NCBI GenBank assembly: GCA_017305535.1
Contig: JAFKKN010000003.1
Coordinates: forward strand, 186,001-250,000
DNA from: Hyphomicrobiales bacterium
GTDB taxonomy: Bacteria > Pseudomonadota > Alphaproteobacteria > Rhizobiales > Xanthobacteraceae
Direction of reading: 5' to 3'
DNA: 64,000 nt
Shown here: positions 54,172-64,000 of the stretch, piece by piece
Position numbering within the stretch: the first letter of the stretch is position 1
Layout of the letters: every line of letters starts with the position of its first letter
The notes under the pieces: generated by a model
Databases searched by the model: none
Told to the model about the DNA's origin: nothing
The model's input: only the letters and a program-made list of their open reading frames with translations
Made by a program: the position numbers and the translations under genes

Positions 54172-56253
54172 ATGTTCCAGATCATTCAAAGATTTACCTG
54201 GCGCGACGGCCTGTTCTCGCTGAAGTCGTTCGCCGCCGCGATGCTGGCGCTGTTCATCGCGTTTCGTCTGAACCTCTCGCAGCCGAGCTGGTCGATCACC
54301 ACGGTTTATGTCGTCTCCCAACCTCTGGCCGGAATGGTGCTGGCGAAGTCGCTCTATCGTGTGTTTGGCACCGTGATTGGGGCGCTGATGTCGCTGGTGT
54401 TCGTGGCGCTGTTTTCGAACACCCCCGAACTGTTCTGTCTGGCGCTGGCGATCTGGATTGGTATCTGCACATCGGTTTCGGTCTATCTGCGCGATGCTCC
54501 GCAGGCCTATGGCGGTGTGTTGGCCGGATATTCGGCGGCGATCATCGGCCTGCCGGCGGCGCTCACACCCAATCTGGCTTTCGACTTCGCGGTTGCGCGC
54601 TGCCTTGAGATCACGCTCGGGATCGCCTGCGGCACGCTGCTGCATCACGTGGTCTTTCCGCGGCGAGCCGGCGACGCCTTGCGCAAAGCGCTGCACGCCA
54701 CCTTGCCGAACATGGCGCGGTGGGCCGAGGATGCGTTGCATGGGCAGCAGGCTGAAGCCAAAGGTCTTGCCGACCGGCAGAAGATTATCGCGTCGGTGGT
54801 ATCGCTCGATTCGCTTCGGGTGTTCGGCGCGCTCGACACGCCGGCGATCCGCGCAATCGACGATGTAATCCGGCTGTTCGAAGGCAAGTTGCTGTCATTG
54901 CTGGCAATGCTGGTCTCGGCATACGATCGGTTGGCGCTGTTGCACCGCGATCAGCCCGCGGCCGCGCGCGAGCTGCAACCGCTGGCGGAGCGGACCGCCG
55001 CCCATATCGCCGCGTCCGCTGATGCCGCGACTCCGGAGCAATCGCTGGAAGAGACCAGTGGCGAGACAGCCCTGCTGGCGGAGATCGAAGCACGACTGCC
55101 ATCGCCGGAAGCGTTACGGAGCGATTCCGACGCCTTCCTTCAGCGCAGTTTCCTGCTGCGCCTGCGCGACGTGCTGGCGCTCTGGCACGAAGCCGTGTGG
55201 CTTCGCACCCATATCACTGCCGGCATCCATCCGCCGCGGACCGCCGCCGCGCCGTCGCTCCGGCCTTATCGCGATATCGTGTTCGCGATCCTGGTGGGCA
55301 CGATCTCGCTGCTAACGATTCTGGCCGCCAGCGCGTTTTGGATTTTTACGGCCTGGCCGAACGGCCCGACGGCGGTGACCTATGCCGGGATTATTTGCGC
55401 CATTATGGGTGCGCGAGATGATCCCGCTGCTGCGGCGGCTGGTTTTCTCAAGATGAGCGTGGTCGGGGCACTCATCGGTGGCGTCTATCTGCTTGTCGTG
55501 CTGCCGCCGCTTTCGACGTTTCCTGCCCTGATGGTCGCGCTTGCGCCCTTTTACCTCGTCTGCGGTCTGTTTCTCAGTGCAGCGGTACCGGCGGTCATGC
55601 CGGTGATCTTCGTGGTCGGAGGGCTGACGAGTATCTCCAACACGATGGCTTATGACTTCAGCGCTTTCCTGAACGATTACTTGAGTTACGTTGTAGGGAT
55701 CGGCATCGGTGGCCTTGCGTTGCGGCTGCTGCGCCCGCTCGGTACCGAGTGGGTGGTCCGGCGATTGACCTCCGGCGTGTTGCGTGATCTCGGACGCACC
55801 GCAAGCTCGGCGGTACCGGAGACGCGTACCGCCTTCGAAAGCCGGATGTTCGATCGCATCAATGCGTTGTTGATGCGCCTCAATCCCATGGTCGACTGGC
55901 ACCGGGCGGTGATGCAGGGCGGCTTCGCCGGCTTGCGCGTCGGTCTCAATATCCTGGCGCTGAGGCGTGATCGGATCGAACTGCCATCCGTCGTGACGGC
56001 GACCGTGGATCGCGCCCTTGTTGCGCTGGCGGAGCATTTCGAGCGCGCCGCAAGAAATCGGCGCGGGGCGTCGCCATTGCCGTTGCTGGAAGCCGCGCGG
56101 AATTCCGTGCTTGCACTCGACGTCAGTCCTGTATTCACGCGGACGGCCGAGTCGCTCTATGGTATCGAAACCACGTTGCGGCAGCACCCCGGTTTCTTCG
56201 GGCTGGACGTGCCGCCGCAATCAACTCCATCGGTTGAGCCGGTGATCGCATGA
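54172..56253 (+). CDS. FUSC/AaeB-family aromatic acid efflux permease
   Basis: About 693 residues with two blocks of membrane helices separated by a soluble region, the FUSC (fusaric acid resistance)/AaeB layout. The first block starts FSLKSFAAAMLALFIAF near residue 16 and includes the family SWSITTVYVVSQPLAG. AaeB exports hydroxylated aromatic acids with AaeA and AaeX. ATG 54172 starts the family sequence; the frame is open back to 54097 but adds a basic non-family stretch. It overlaps the next gene by ATGA. Confidence 0.9.
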   Translation: MFQIIQRFTWRDGLFSLKSFAAAMLALFIAFRLNLSQPSWSITTVYVVSQPLAGMVLAKSLYRVFGTVIGALMSLVFVALFSNTPELFCLALAIWIGICTSVSVYLRDAPQAYGGVLAGYSAAIIGLPAALTPNLAFDFAVARCLEITLGIACGTLLHHVVFPRRAGDALRKALHATLPNMARWAEDALHGQQAEAKGLADRQKIIASVVSLDSLRVFGALDTPAIRAIDDVIRLFEGKLLSLLAMLVSAYDRLALLHRDQPAAARELQPLAERTAAHIAASADAATPEQSLEETSGETALLAEIEARLPSPEALRSDSDAFLQRSFLLRLRDVLALWHEAVWLRTHITAGIHPPRTAAAPSLRPYRDIVFAILVGTISLLTILAASAFWIFTAWPNGPTAVTYAGIICAIMGARDDPAAAAAGFLKMSVVGALIGGVYLLVVLPPLSTFPALMVALAPFYLVCGLFLSAAVPAVMPVIFVVGGLTSISNTMAYDFSAFLNDYLSYVVGIGIGGLALRLLRPLGTEWVVRRLTSGVLRDLGRTASSAVPETRTAFESRMFDRINALLMRLNPMVDWHRAVMQGGFAGLRVGLNILALRRDRIELPSVVTATVDRALVALAEHFERAARNRRGASPLPLLEAARNSVLALDVSPVFTRTAESLYGIETTLRQHPGFFGLDVPPQSTPSVEPVIA

Positions 56254-56447
56254 TCAAGGAAATCAATCTGGACGGCATCTACTTGCCTCCGCTGCTTGGC
56301 TATCTGGCAGGGGCGGCGGTGCTCTGGTACGTCTTGCGCTATCTGCTCAACCGGCTTGGCGTCTATCGTTTCGTCTGGCATCCGCCTTTGTTCAACACCG
56401 CGCTGTATGTGATGCTACTGAGTGCCTTCGTCGCGGCGACACTTTGA
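56250..56447 (+). CDS. DUF1656 (AaeX-like) small membrane protein
   Basis: 65 residues with two membrane helices and the family pattern EINLDGIYLPPLLGYLAGA and VWHPPLFNTALY. Always found between a FUSC permease and an HlyD-type protein, as here. Its exact role in the pump is not known. Confidence 0.92.
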   Translation: MIKEINLDGIYLPPLLGYLAGAAVLWYVLRYLLNRLGVYRFVWHPPLFNTALYVMLLSAFVAATL

Positions 56448-56467
56448 GTTTTTGAGATATCGGCCGA

Positions 56468-57367
56468 ATGCAACAAGCCAGTTCATGGATTCGTGTTCTT
56501 GTCACCGTTGTTGTGGTGGCTGCGGCGGGTGTGGCCGGCTGGTATCTGTGGCGCACCTATGAAGAAAGCCCCTGGACCCGTGACGGCCGCGTCCGTGTCA
56601 ATATCGTGATGGTGGCGCCGGATGTCGCGGGTGCCGTCACGGATCTGCGCGTGAAGGACAACCAGAGCGTCAGGATCGGCGACACGCTGTTCACCGTCGA
56701 TCCCGCGCGCTACCGGCTCGCGCTGGCGCAGGCGGAAGCGGTGCTGGCCGGAGCCAAGAGCGTGCTCGAACAGCGGCAGGAAGAGCAGTTGCGCCGCGAA
56801 CGGCTGAGTTCAGCCTCGATCTCGGAGGAAGCCCTCAACCAGGCGCGCACCGCCACGTTGTCCGCACAGGCGTCCTATGATCAGGCCGAGGCCGCGCTTG
56901 GCGTCGCAAAGCTCAATCTGGCCCGCACCGACGTGCGCTCGCCGGTCAACGGTCATGTCACCAATCTGCTGGTGCATCGCGGCGACTACGCCACGGCGGG
57001 TCGCCCGATGGTGGCGCTGGTGGACGGCGATTCATTTTACGTCGCGGGTTACTTCGAGGAAACCAAGCTGCGTCACATCCAGATCGGCGATCGCGTCTCG
57101 ATCCGGCTGATGGCCTATGGCGCGCCACTGACCGGCCATGTCGATAGCGTGGCGCGGGCCATCACCGATCGTGACAACGCCCTCGGCAACGACCTGATCG
57201 CCAACGTCAATCCCACCTTCAGTTGGGTGCGGCTGGCGCAGCGGATTCCGGTGCGCATTGCGATCGACGACATTCCGAAAGGCATCGTGCTGAGTGCCGG
57301 CATGACGGCCACAGTCGTGGTGACCGATCCGGACGATTCGAACCGCATCAAGCCGCCGGTTCGCTGA
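56468..57367 (+). CDS. HlyD/AaeA-family membrane fusion protein
   Basis: 299 residues. One N-terminal membrane helix (VLVTVVVVAAAGVAGWYLW), a biotinyl-lipoyl-like domain split by a coiled-coil hairpin (residues about 80-150), DVRSPVNGHVTNLLVHRGDYATAG on the return, and a beta-barrel domain. It bridges the FUSC permease to an outer-membrane channel. It is followed by a convergent outer-membrane factor gene, which belongs to the RND operon but could also serve this pump. Confidence 0.92.
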   Translation: MQQASSWIRVLVTVVVVAAAGVAGWYLWRTYEESPWTRDGRVRVNIVMVAPDVAGAVTDLRVKDNQSVRIGDTLFTVDPARYRLALAQAEAVLAGAKSVLEQRQEEQLRRERLSSASISEEALNQARTATLSAQASYDQAEAALGVAKLNLARTDVRSPVNGHVTNLLVHRGDYATAGRPMVALVDGDSFYVAGYFEETKLRHIQIGDRVSIRLMAYGAPLTGHVDSVARAITDRDNALGNDLIANVNPTFSWVRLAQRIPVRIAIDDIPKGIVLSAGMTATVVVTDPDDSNRIKPPVR

Positions 57368-57496
57368 CCGAGGTTTCCCGCGTCGACACGCTTCTCAATC
57401 GCGAGGGAGGGCGTGAAGAAACACCGACACCTATCCCATCTATCGAACCGGTGGCTGAGACTTCGGCTAATCCTTGGAGATTCGAAGGTCGCGACA

Positions 57497-58978
57497 TTAG
57501 TGCTGCTGTACACTCGCCGTTCGTTCCGGATTCCAGCCGCCGCCGAGCGCCTGAAACAGGCTGCTGGCCGCGAGCAGCTTGGTCAGCCGCACCTGCACCA
57601 GATTGTTTTCCGCCGTAAACAACGTCTGTTGCGCTTGCAGCACCGTGACCAAGTTGACCGTGCCGCCGTGCAACTGCGTCTCCGCAACATCGAATGCCTT
57701 ACGGGAGGCCGAGACAACCTGGGCTTGCAGCCGTTCTTGCAGCGCGTACTGGTGCAGGGCGACAAGCGCCTTCTCGACATCGGCGAAAGCGGACAGTACG
57801 GCCTTGCGATAGGCTTGCAGATATTGGAGCTGCACGCCCTTCGCCTGCTTCAACTGGCTTTCGAGCAGGAATCCATCGAAGATGGGCTGCGTCAGGCTGG
57901 CCGCAAGCGTGTAGTACCAGGCGCCCGGCCCGAACAGCGCTGCGAGCGCGGCGCTTTGCGAACCGGTCTGGGCCGTGAGCTGAATTTGTGGGAAGAAGGC
58001 AGCGCGCGCCGCTTCGACGCTGAAATTAGACGACGCAAGCTGTGCTTCCGCTTGGCGTATGTCGGGCCGCTGATACAACAGTTGCGATGGCAGGCCGGGC
58101 GTGACGCGCGGCACGGCGATCCGCGTGGTTGTTCCGCCGCTCACCTTGAAATCGGCTGGTGCGCGGGCCACGAGCACAGCGAGTGCGGCAGTATTCTGGT
58201 GCAGCGTGACTTCGAGCGGCGGAATCGCGGCGCGCTGCGTCGCCACCAACGCCTCTTGTTGCGAAACATCGAGCTGCGAAGCCGTTCCGCCGGCGAACTG
58301 CTTCTTGATCAGGTCGAGAATGCGTTCCGCCGCCGTAAGATTGCGGCGGATGACGCGCAGTTGATCCTGCGCCGCCAAAATCTGGAAGTAGGTATTGGCG
58401 ACGGTCACGGCTGTGGTCAGGGTCACTACGTCGCGGTTGTAGCGGGCGACCGTCGCATTTTCCTCGGATGCATAGAGCGTCGCGCGGTTCTTGCCCCAGA
58501 AGTCGAGCATGTAGCTTGCGGTGAGGCCGGCGCTAAACTGCGAATATTGCAGCGGACCTGTCGTTCCGCTGCCGCTAGACGAAGATGCCGCGCTTCGTAC
58601 GCGCTCGGCACTCGCCGTTCCGGTAATAGACGGCAGCAGCGGTGAACCCGCGATGCCGACTTGCGCATCGGCCTGGATGATCTGCGCATAGGCGACGGCG
58701 ATATCAAGATTCGCGGTCTGCGCGGCCTCCATCAGTGATGTGAGCTCGGAGGACCGGAAGCCGCGCCACCAATCGAGCGACGGCACGGCCGAGTCCGGTG
58801 CAACGGGCGATGCCTCGCGATATCTTGCCGGAATGGTGAGATCGAGCGCCGGATGCTCGCTGCCGAGAATGCATCCCGACAAGGCTGGGACGAGCAACGC
58901 GAGCGCAAGCAGCGGCGCGATCGGCCGCTTACAGCGTCGTGAGGTCGCGCGACTGGACGTCTTTACCTCGCTATACAT
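57497..58978 (-). CDS. NodT-family outer-membrane efflux lipoprotein
   Basis: About 493 residues. Lipoprotein signal ALLVPALSGC with the lipid-bearing Cys near residue 29, then two repeats of the outer-membrane efflux protein (TolC) fold with long coiled-coil helices (for example FQILAAQDQLRVIRRNLTAAERIL and SQLDVSQQEALVATQRA). The start at 58978 begins the signal; upstream in-frame ATGs would run into the RND gene. Last gene of the RND-RND-OMF operon. Confidence 0.92.
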   Translation of the reverse strand: MYSEVKTSSRATSRRCKRPIAPLLALALLVPALSGCILGSEHPALDLTIPARYREASPVAPDSAVPSLDWWRGFRSSELTSLMEAAQTANLDIAVAYAQIIQADAQVGIAGSPLLPSITGTASAERVRSAASSSSGSGTTGPLQYSQFSAGLTASYMLDFWGKNRATLYASEENATVARYNRDVVTLTTAVTVANTYFQILAAQDQLRVIRRNLTAAERILDLIKKQFAGGTASQLDVSQQEALVATQRAAIPPLEVTLHQNTAALAVLVARAPADFKVSGGTTTRIAVPRVTPGLPSQLLYQRPDIRQAEAQLASSNFSVEAARAAFFPQIQLTAQTGSQSAALAALFGPGAWYYTLAASLTQPIFDGFLLESQLKQAKGVQLQYLQAYRKAVLSAFADVEKALVALHQYALQERLQAQVVSASRKAFDVAETQLHGGTVNLVTVLQAQQTLFTAENNLVQVRLTKLLAASSLFQALGGGWNPERTASVQQH

Positions 58979-59105
58979 CAGGGCCCCAACGAATGACCGA
59001 TCTGATCGTGTCTCAGCTCTCACGCGGCGGCAAGGGGCGTGCTCCCTGATCCCCGTGCCATGCACCGCAATGTCGTTCATGGTGTGGTCGGCAGGCCACA
59101 TGCGG

Positions 59106-62100
59106 TCATTCGCCGGGCTGGGCGCGCGGCGACAGCGGGTGCTGCCGACCGGCTTTGATTCGCTGCGACCATAGCCGGAACCGGTCAAGATAGAGATAGA
59201 TGACGGGCGTGGTATAGAGCGTGAGCATCTGGCTCAGAATGAGGCCGCCGACGATGGCGATGCCGAGCGGCTGCCGCAATTCGCTGCCCTCACCGAACCC
59301 GATCGCGAGCGGCAGCGCGCCGAGCAGCGCTGCCATGGTCGTCATCATGATCGGCCGGAAGCGCAGCAGGCTGGCCTGGTAAATCGCATCGAACGAGGAC
59401 AGGCCCCGCGTGCGTTCGGCGTCGAGTGCGAAGTCGATCATCATAATCGCGTTCTTCTTCACGATGCCGATCAGCAGGATGACGCCGATCAGCGCCATGA
59501 TGCTGAACTCGGTGTTGAACGCCATCAGCGCCAGCAGCGCGCCGACGCCCGCGGACGGCAGCGTCGATAGAATTGTCAGCGGGTGCACATAGCTTTCGTA
59601 GAGCACGCCGAGGACGATGTAGATCGTGAGCAGCGCGGCGAGAATGAGATAAGGTTGGTTGCTGAGCGAATCCTGGAACACCTTCGCGGTGCCCTGGAAG
59701 CTGCCGTGGAGCGTTGCCGGGACACCGATGCGATTCATCGTCGCCTCGATTGTGGCGGCGGCGGTGCTCAACGAGACGTTCGGCGGAAGGTTGAACGAAA
59801 TGGTGTTGGCGACCAGCAATCCTTGATGGTTGACGGCGAGCGGCGTCGCGCCTTGCGCGAAGTGCGCGACGGCGGAGAGCGGAATCATTGTCTCCTGACT
59901 GGTGCTCACCGCCGAGCCCGTCGAGGAGGTGCCCTTGCCGGTAGCGCCGATCGAATTGGTCGCGAGGTTGCGGGCGGCTTGTGCGTTGGCGGAATTCGTC
60001 GACGTCGACTGGCCTGGTGCAACGATGGTTCCGGCGACTGCGTTGGTCGCTTGCGAGCCGCCGACCGAGCCGCCAGAGGTGCTGATGAAGACGTCTTTCA
60101 GCGTTTCCGGATTCTGCCAATAGCGCGGGGCGACTTCCATGATGACGTGATACTGGTTGCGCGCGACGTAAATGGTTGACACCTGGCGCTGGCCGAAGGC
60201 GTCATAGAGCGTGTTGTCGATCTGGCTGACCGTGATACCAAGCCGCGCGGCGGCGTCACGGTCGATTACGACATTGGATTCAAGCCCCTTGTTTTGCTGG
60301 TCGCTGTTGACGTCGGCGAGATTGGGCTCTTTCTGGAGCGCGGCGGTGATCTTCGGGGTCCATTCATTGAGTTCCTCCAATGACGGACTTTGCAGCGTGT
60401 ATTGGTATTGCGCGTTGCTGGCGCGTCCACCCGCGCGGATATCCTGCACAGCTTGAAGAAACAGCGTCGCGCCCGGCACCACAGCCATCTCGCGGCGCAG
60501 GCGGCCGATCACCTGGTCGACGGAAACCTTGCGCTCGTTGAGCGGCTTCAGCGAAACGAACATGAAGCCGGAATTGGTCTGGCCGCCGCCAGTGAAACCC
60601 ACCACCGTCTCGATCGCGGGGTCTTTCTTCAGGATCGTGACGAACTGCGTGAGCTTCTGCTGCATCAGTTGGAACGAAATGCTTTGGTCCGCCTGGATGA
60701 TGCCGATCATTCGTCCGGTATCCTGCTGCGGAAAAAAGCCCTTCGGAATGATGTCGTAGAGATAAAAATTGAGTCCGAAAACCGCGATCAGGACGGCCAT
60801 CACCGAGCGTGGATGGCGCAGCGCAACCGCGAGCGTGCGCCGATAGCCATTCAGCATCGCGTCGAAAACGTGCTCGCTGGCGCGATAGATACGGCCGTGT
60901 CCGTCGCGAGGCTCTCGACGGAGCAGCATGGCGCACATCATCGGCGTCGTGGCCAGCGAAATCGCCAGCGAGATCAGAATTGCGATCGAGATCGTCATCG
61001 CGAATTCGCGGAACAGCCGGCCAACGATGCCGCCCATCAACAGGATCGGGATGAAGACCGCGATTAGCGACACGCTCATCGACAACACGGTGAAGCCGAC
61101 TTCCCTCGCGCCAAGCAGCGCGGCATCGAGGCGGGACATCCCGGCCTCGATGTGGCGTGTGATGTTTTCGAGCACAACGATGGCGTCGTCGACGACGAAG
61201 CCGGTGGCGACCGTCAACGCCATCAGCGAGAGGTTGTCGAGGCTATAGCCCATCATGTACATGACTGCGAAGGTGGCGACCAATGAGACCGACACCGCGA
61301 CGACGGGAATCAGCGTTGCACGGCCGTTGCGCAGGAACGCGAAGACGACCACGATGACCAGGAAAATCGCGGTCAGCAGCGTCAGTTCGACATCGCGCAG
61401 CGAGGCGCGGATAGTGGTTGAGCGATCGACCGCCACGTTGAGATCGATCGCGGGGGAGACCGATGCGCGCAGCTGCGGCAACAGGGCGTTCACGCGGTCG
61501 ACGATGCCGATAATGTTGGCGCCGGGCTGGCGATAGAGAACGATCAGGACGGCCGGCTTGCCGTTGGCGAGGCCGGCGTTGCGCAGGTTTTCGACGGAAT
61601 CGTTGACCTCGCCGACATCGGACAGCCGTACTGCGGCGCCATTGCGATAGGCGACCACAAGCGATCTGTATTGAGCGGCCTTGTTGGCCTGATCGTTGGC
61701 GTAGATCTGGTAACGCTGATCGCCGACGTCGATGCCGCCCTTCGGGCTGTGCGCATTGGCGCTGGCGATGGCGGCGCGGACGTCTTCGAGACCGATGCCG
61801 TATTTGTAGAGTGCCTGCGGAATGAGTTCGACGCGCACGGCCGGCAGCGAGCTGCCGCCCACCGTCACCTCGCCGACACCCTCGACCTGCGACAGCTTTT
61901 GCGACAGCACTGTCGAGGCGGCGTCATAGAGCTGGCCGCGCTCCAGCGTGTCGGAGGTCAGGGTCAGCACCATGATCGGTGCGTCGGCCGGATTGACCTT
62001 TTTATAGGTCGGGTTGGCGCGCAGGCTGGTCGGCAAGTCCGCGCGCGCGGCGTTGATAGCCGCCTGTACATCGCGCGCCGCGCCGTCGATGTCGCGGCTG

Positions 62101-62390
62101 AGGCCGAATTGCAGCGTGATGCGCGTCGATCCGACCGTGCTCGAGGACGTCATCTCGGTGACGTCGGCGATCTGGCCGAGATGGCGCTCCAGCGGACTGG
62201 CGACCGTGGTGGCGACATCCTGAGGGCTGCCGCCGGGCAAGGTCGCCTGAACCGAGATAGTCGGGAAATCGACCTGCGGCAGCGGCGACACCGGCAGCTT
62301 GAAGAAGGCGACGATCCCTACCGCCGCGAGTCCGATCGTGAGCAGCGTTGTCGCGACCGGCCGGCGGATGAAGGGGGTCGAGAGGCTCAC
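59106..62390 (-). CDS. RND multidrug efflux pump, MdtC-like
   Basis: 1094 residues, 12 membrane helices and two large periplasmic loops. The N-terminus [28 protein letters not shown] and the [12 protein letters not shown] segment are MdtB/MdtC-like; the helix-4 motif [11 protein letters not shown] carries the proton-relay Asp pair. A Ser/Thr/Ala/Gly-rich insertion of about 65 residues lies near residues 770-834, absent from the partner pump. It starts at GTG overlapping the stop of the partner. In MdtBC systems the two pumps form one hetero-trimer. Confidence 0.93.
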   Translation of the reverse strand: MSLSTPFIRRPVATTLLTIGLAAVGIVAFFKLPVSPLPQVDFPTISVQATLPGGSPQDVATTVASPLERHLGQIADVTEMTSSSTVGSTRITLQFGLSRDIDGAARDVQAAINAARADLPTSLRANPTYKKVNPADAPIMVLTLTSDTLERGQLYDAASTVLSQKLSQVEGVGEVTVGGSSLPAVRVELIPQALYKYGIGLEDVRAAIASANAHSPKGGIDVGDQRYQIYANDQANKAAQYRSLVVAYRNGAAVRLSDVGEVNDSVENLRNAGLANGKPAVLIVLYRQPGANIIGIVDRVNALLPQLRASVSPAIDLNVAVDRSTTIRASLRDVELTLLTAIFLVIVVVFAFLRNGRATLIPVVAVSVSLVATFAVMYMMGYSLDNLSLMALTVATGFVVDDAIVVLENITRHIEAGMSRLDAALLGAREVGFTVLSMSVSLIAVFIPILLMGGIVGRLFREFAMTISIAILISLAISLATTPMMCAMLLRREPRDGHGRIYRASEHVFDAMLNGYRRTLAVALRHPRSVMAVLIAVFGLNFYLYDIIPKGFFPQQDTGRMIGIIQADQSISFQLMQQKLTQFVTILKKDPAIETVVGFTGGGQTNSGFMFVSLKPLNERKVSVDQVIGRLRREMAVVPGATLFLQAVQDIRAGGRASNAQYQYTLQSPSLEELNEWTPKITAALQKEPNLADVNSDQQNKGLESNVVIDRDAAARLGITVSQIDNTLYDAFGQRQVSTIYVARNQYHVIMEVAPRYWQNPETLKDVFISTSGGSVGGSQATNAVAGTIVAPGQSTSTNSANAQAARNLATNSIGATGKGTSSTGSAVSTSQETMIPLSAVAHFAQGATPLAVNHQGLLVANTISFNLPPNVSLSTAAATIEATMNRIGVPATLHGSFQGTAKVFQDSLSNQPYLILAALLTIYIVLGVLYESYVHPLTILSTLPSAGVGALLALMAFNTEFSIMALIGVILLIGIVKKNAIMMIDFALDAERTRGLSSFDAIYQASLLRFRPIMMTTMAALLGALPLAIGFGEGSELRQPLGIAIVGGLILSQMLTLYTTPVIYLYLDRFRLWSQRIKAGRQHPLSPRAQPGE

Positions 62391-64000
62391 GGCTCGGCTC
62401 CATCCGTGGCTTGCCGGCCGCTGAGCGATTGTCCCGAGAGGCGCAACGCGAGACGGTCGAACCAGAGATAGATCACCGGCGTCGTGAACAGCGTCAGCAA
62501 CTGACTGACGAGAAGGCCACCGACGATCGAGATACCGAGCGGGTGTCGCAACTCGGAACCCGCCCCGGTGCCGAGCATCAGCGGCAGCGCGCCGAGCACG
62601 GCGGCCATCGTGGTCATCAGGATCGGACGGAAGCGCAACAGGCAGGCCTGATAGATCGCATCGCGCGGCGGTCGGCCTTCATTGCGTTCGGCATCGAGCG
62701 CGAAGTCGATCATCATGATCGCATTCTTCTTCACGATGCCGATCAGCAGGATGATGCCGATGATCGCGACGATGGTGAGATCCTGTCCGGCGGCCATCAG
62801 CGCGAGCAGCGCGCCGATGCCGGCGGACGGCAGCGTCGAGAGAATCGTGAGCGGGTGGATGAAGCTCTCGTAGAGCACGCCGAGCACGATATAGACCGTG
62901 ATGATCGCGGCCAAAATCAGGAAAATCTGGTTCGAAAGCGAAGACTGGAACGCCAGCGCCGCGCCCTGAAAGGTGCTGATGACGCTCGCCGGGAGTCCGA
63001 TATCGGCTTCCGCCTGCTTGATCGCGGTTACCGCCTCGCCGAGCGATGCGCCGGGGGCGAGGTTGAACGAGATTGTCGCCGCTGGAAACTGGCCGAGGTG
63101 GCTGACCTGCAACGGCGCGGTCTCCTCGCGGATCTTGGCCAGCACCGACAGCGGCACCGGCGCGCTGCCGACCGACGACGGCAGATAGATCGACGACAAT
63201 GCCTGCAAGGAGGTCTGCAACGACGGATCGGCTTCGAGGATCACGCGATACTGGTTCGAATTGGTGAAAATGGTCGAGACGATGCGCTGACCGTAGGAAT
63301 CGTAGAGCGCGTTGTCGATGGTCGCCGGCGTGATGCCGAAGCGCGCGGCCTGATCGCGGTCGATGTCGACGAATACCGAGAGCCCTTGCGCCGAGACGTC
63401 GCTGGTGACGTCCGCCAGCTGCGGGAGCTGGTTCAATTTGTCGACCAACTTCGGCGTCCATTCGGCCAACTGAGCCGCGTCGGCGTCCTGAAGCGAGAAC
63501 TGGTACTGCGTCCGGCTGACCGTCCCCTCGATGGTGAGGTCCTGTACCGGCTGCATGTAGAGGGTGATACCGGGAAGGCTGGCGGTGCGCTCCTTCAGGC
63601 GCTGCATCACCGCGACCACGCCAGAGCTTCGCTGGCCGAATGGTTTGAGATTGATGAGGATACGGCCGCTGTTGAGCGTCGTGTTGGTGCCGTCCACGCC
63701 GATGAAGGACGACAGACTCGCGACATCCGGATCTTCGAGAATAGCCGAGGCCAATTGCTGCTGGCGTTCCGCCATCGCCGCGTAGGACACCGATTGTGGG
63801 GCTTCCGAGATCGCCTGAATGACGCCGGTGTCCTGAAGTGGAAAGAAACCTTTCGGGATGAGAACATACAACGCGCCTGTCAGCGCGAAGGTGCCGAGTG
63901 CGACCAGCAGCGTCAGGGTCTGGCGGTCGAGCACCCAGTTGAGGGCGCGGCCATAGACGGCGATCAGTGTGTCGAACGCTTCGCGGCTGTGGCGCTGGAA
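62387..64000 (-). CDS. RND multidrug efflux pump, MdtB-like (partial, runs off the window)
   Basis: The last 537 codons of an RND pump. Its frame is open past base 64000, with [25 protein letters not shown] as a membrane helix near the break, then the second periplasmic loop and helices 8-12 (for example [26 protein letters not shown]). It precedes the MdtC-like gene and overlaps it by four bases, so they form one transporter. The periplasmic adaptor gene of this system is presumably upstream, outside the window. Confidence 0.92.
   Translation of the reverse strand, partial: FQRHSREAFDTLIAVYGRALNWVLDRQTLTLLVALGTFALTGALYVLIPKGFFPLQDTGVIQAISEAPQSVSYAAMAERQQQLASAILEDPDVASLSSFIGVDGTNTTLNSGRILINLKPFGQRSSGVVAVMQRLKERTASLPGITLYMQPVQDLTIEGTVSRTQYQFSLQDADAAQLAEWTPKLVDKLNQLPQLADVTSDVSAQGLSVFVDIDRDQAARFGITPATIDNALYDSYGQRIVSTIFTNSNQYRVILEADPSLQTSLQALSSIYLPSSVGSAPVPLSVLAKIREETAPLQVSHLGQFPAATISFNLAPGASLGEAVTAIKQAEADIGLPASVISTFQGAALAFQSSLSNQIFLILAAIITVYIVLGVLYESFIHPLTILSTLPSAGIGALLALMAAGQDLTIVAIIGIILLIGIVKKNAIMMIDFALDAERNEGRPPRDAIYQACLLRFRPILMTTMAAVLGALPLMLGTGAGSELRHPLGISIVGGLLVSQLLTLFTTPVIYLWFDRLALRLSGQSLSGRQATDGAEP

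Overview
The window looks like chromosomal DNA of an alphaproteobacterium of the Bradyrhizobium/Rhodopseudomonas/Afipia group. Base composition is GC-rich. The cpoB(ybgF)-tilS-ftsH order is typical of that group, groES carries a CIRCE-type operator, and intergenic palindromes and a short dispersed repeat resemble ones I associate with these genomes. No rRNA, tRNA, CRISPR, phage or insertion-sequence genes were recognised.

Layout. 1-3.5 kb: end of cpoB, then tilS and ftsH. 3.6-5.5 kb: azlCD amino-acid exporter and a TetR gene. 5.6-16 kb: cytochrome c, glcDEF glycolate oxidase, a histone H1-like basic protein, a TorF-like porin, a BacA/SbmA-like ABC transporter and a lactate/glycolate permease. 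16-24 kb: a META-like secreted protein, a phytoene-desaturase-like flavoprotein, a secreted unknown, groEL/groES with promoter and CIRCE, a lipoprotein and an MFS transporter. 23.9-54 kb: a large acyl-CoA catabolic island. 54-64 kb: two convergent efflux systems, an AaeB/FUSC-DUF1656-HlyD operon facing an RND-RND-outer-membrane-factor operon whose first pump gene runs off the window.

The island is the most interesting part. It holds three acyl-CoA ligases, three TetR regulators, two periplasmic solute-binding proteins, one complete LivHMGF transporter, a Rieske oxygenase alpha subunit, an aldehyde dehydrogenase, a CoA hydrolase/transferase, three SDRs, three crotonases, an acyl-CoA dehydrogenase and a broken second one. 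One operon (26.2-31.1 kb) has an SCP-x-type thiolase, two MaoC hot-dog proteins, an SDR and an acyl-CoA dehydrogenase. These are the parts of the (R)-hydroxyacyl, peroxisome-like beta-oxidation used elsewhere for methyl-branched chains. The liv operon (46.7-54 kb) ends in an ECHDC1-like crotonase, a two-subunit B12-dependent acyl-CoA mutase and its MeaB chaperone. The mutase keeps the Tyr/Arg pair of methylmalonyl-CoA mutases but has lost several otherwise conserved active-site residues. My inference is an uptake and degradation system for a branched or cyclic carboxylic acid. The substrate cannot be read from the sequence.

Regulation is visible as palindromes lying on or between -35/-10 boxes at 26.2, 33.25, 42.6, 46.3 and 46.5 kb.
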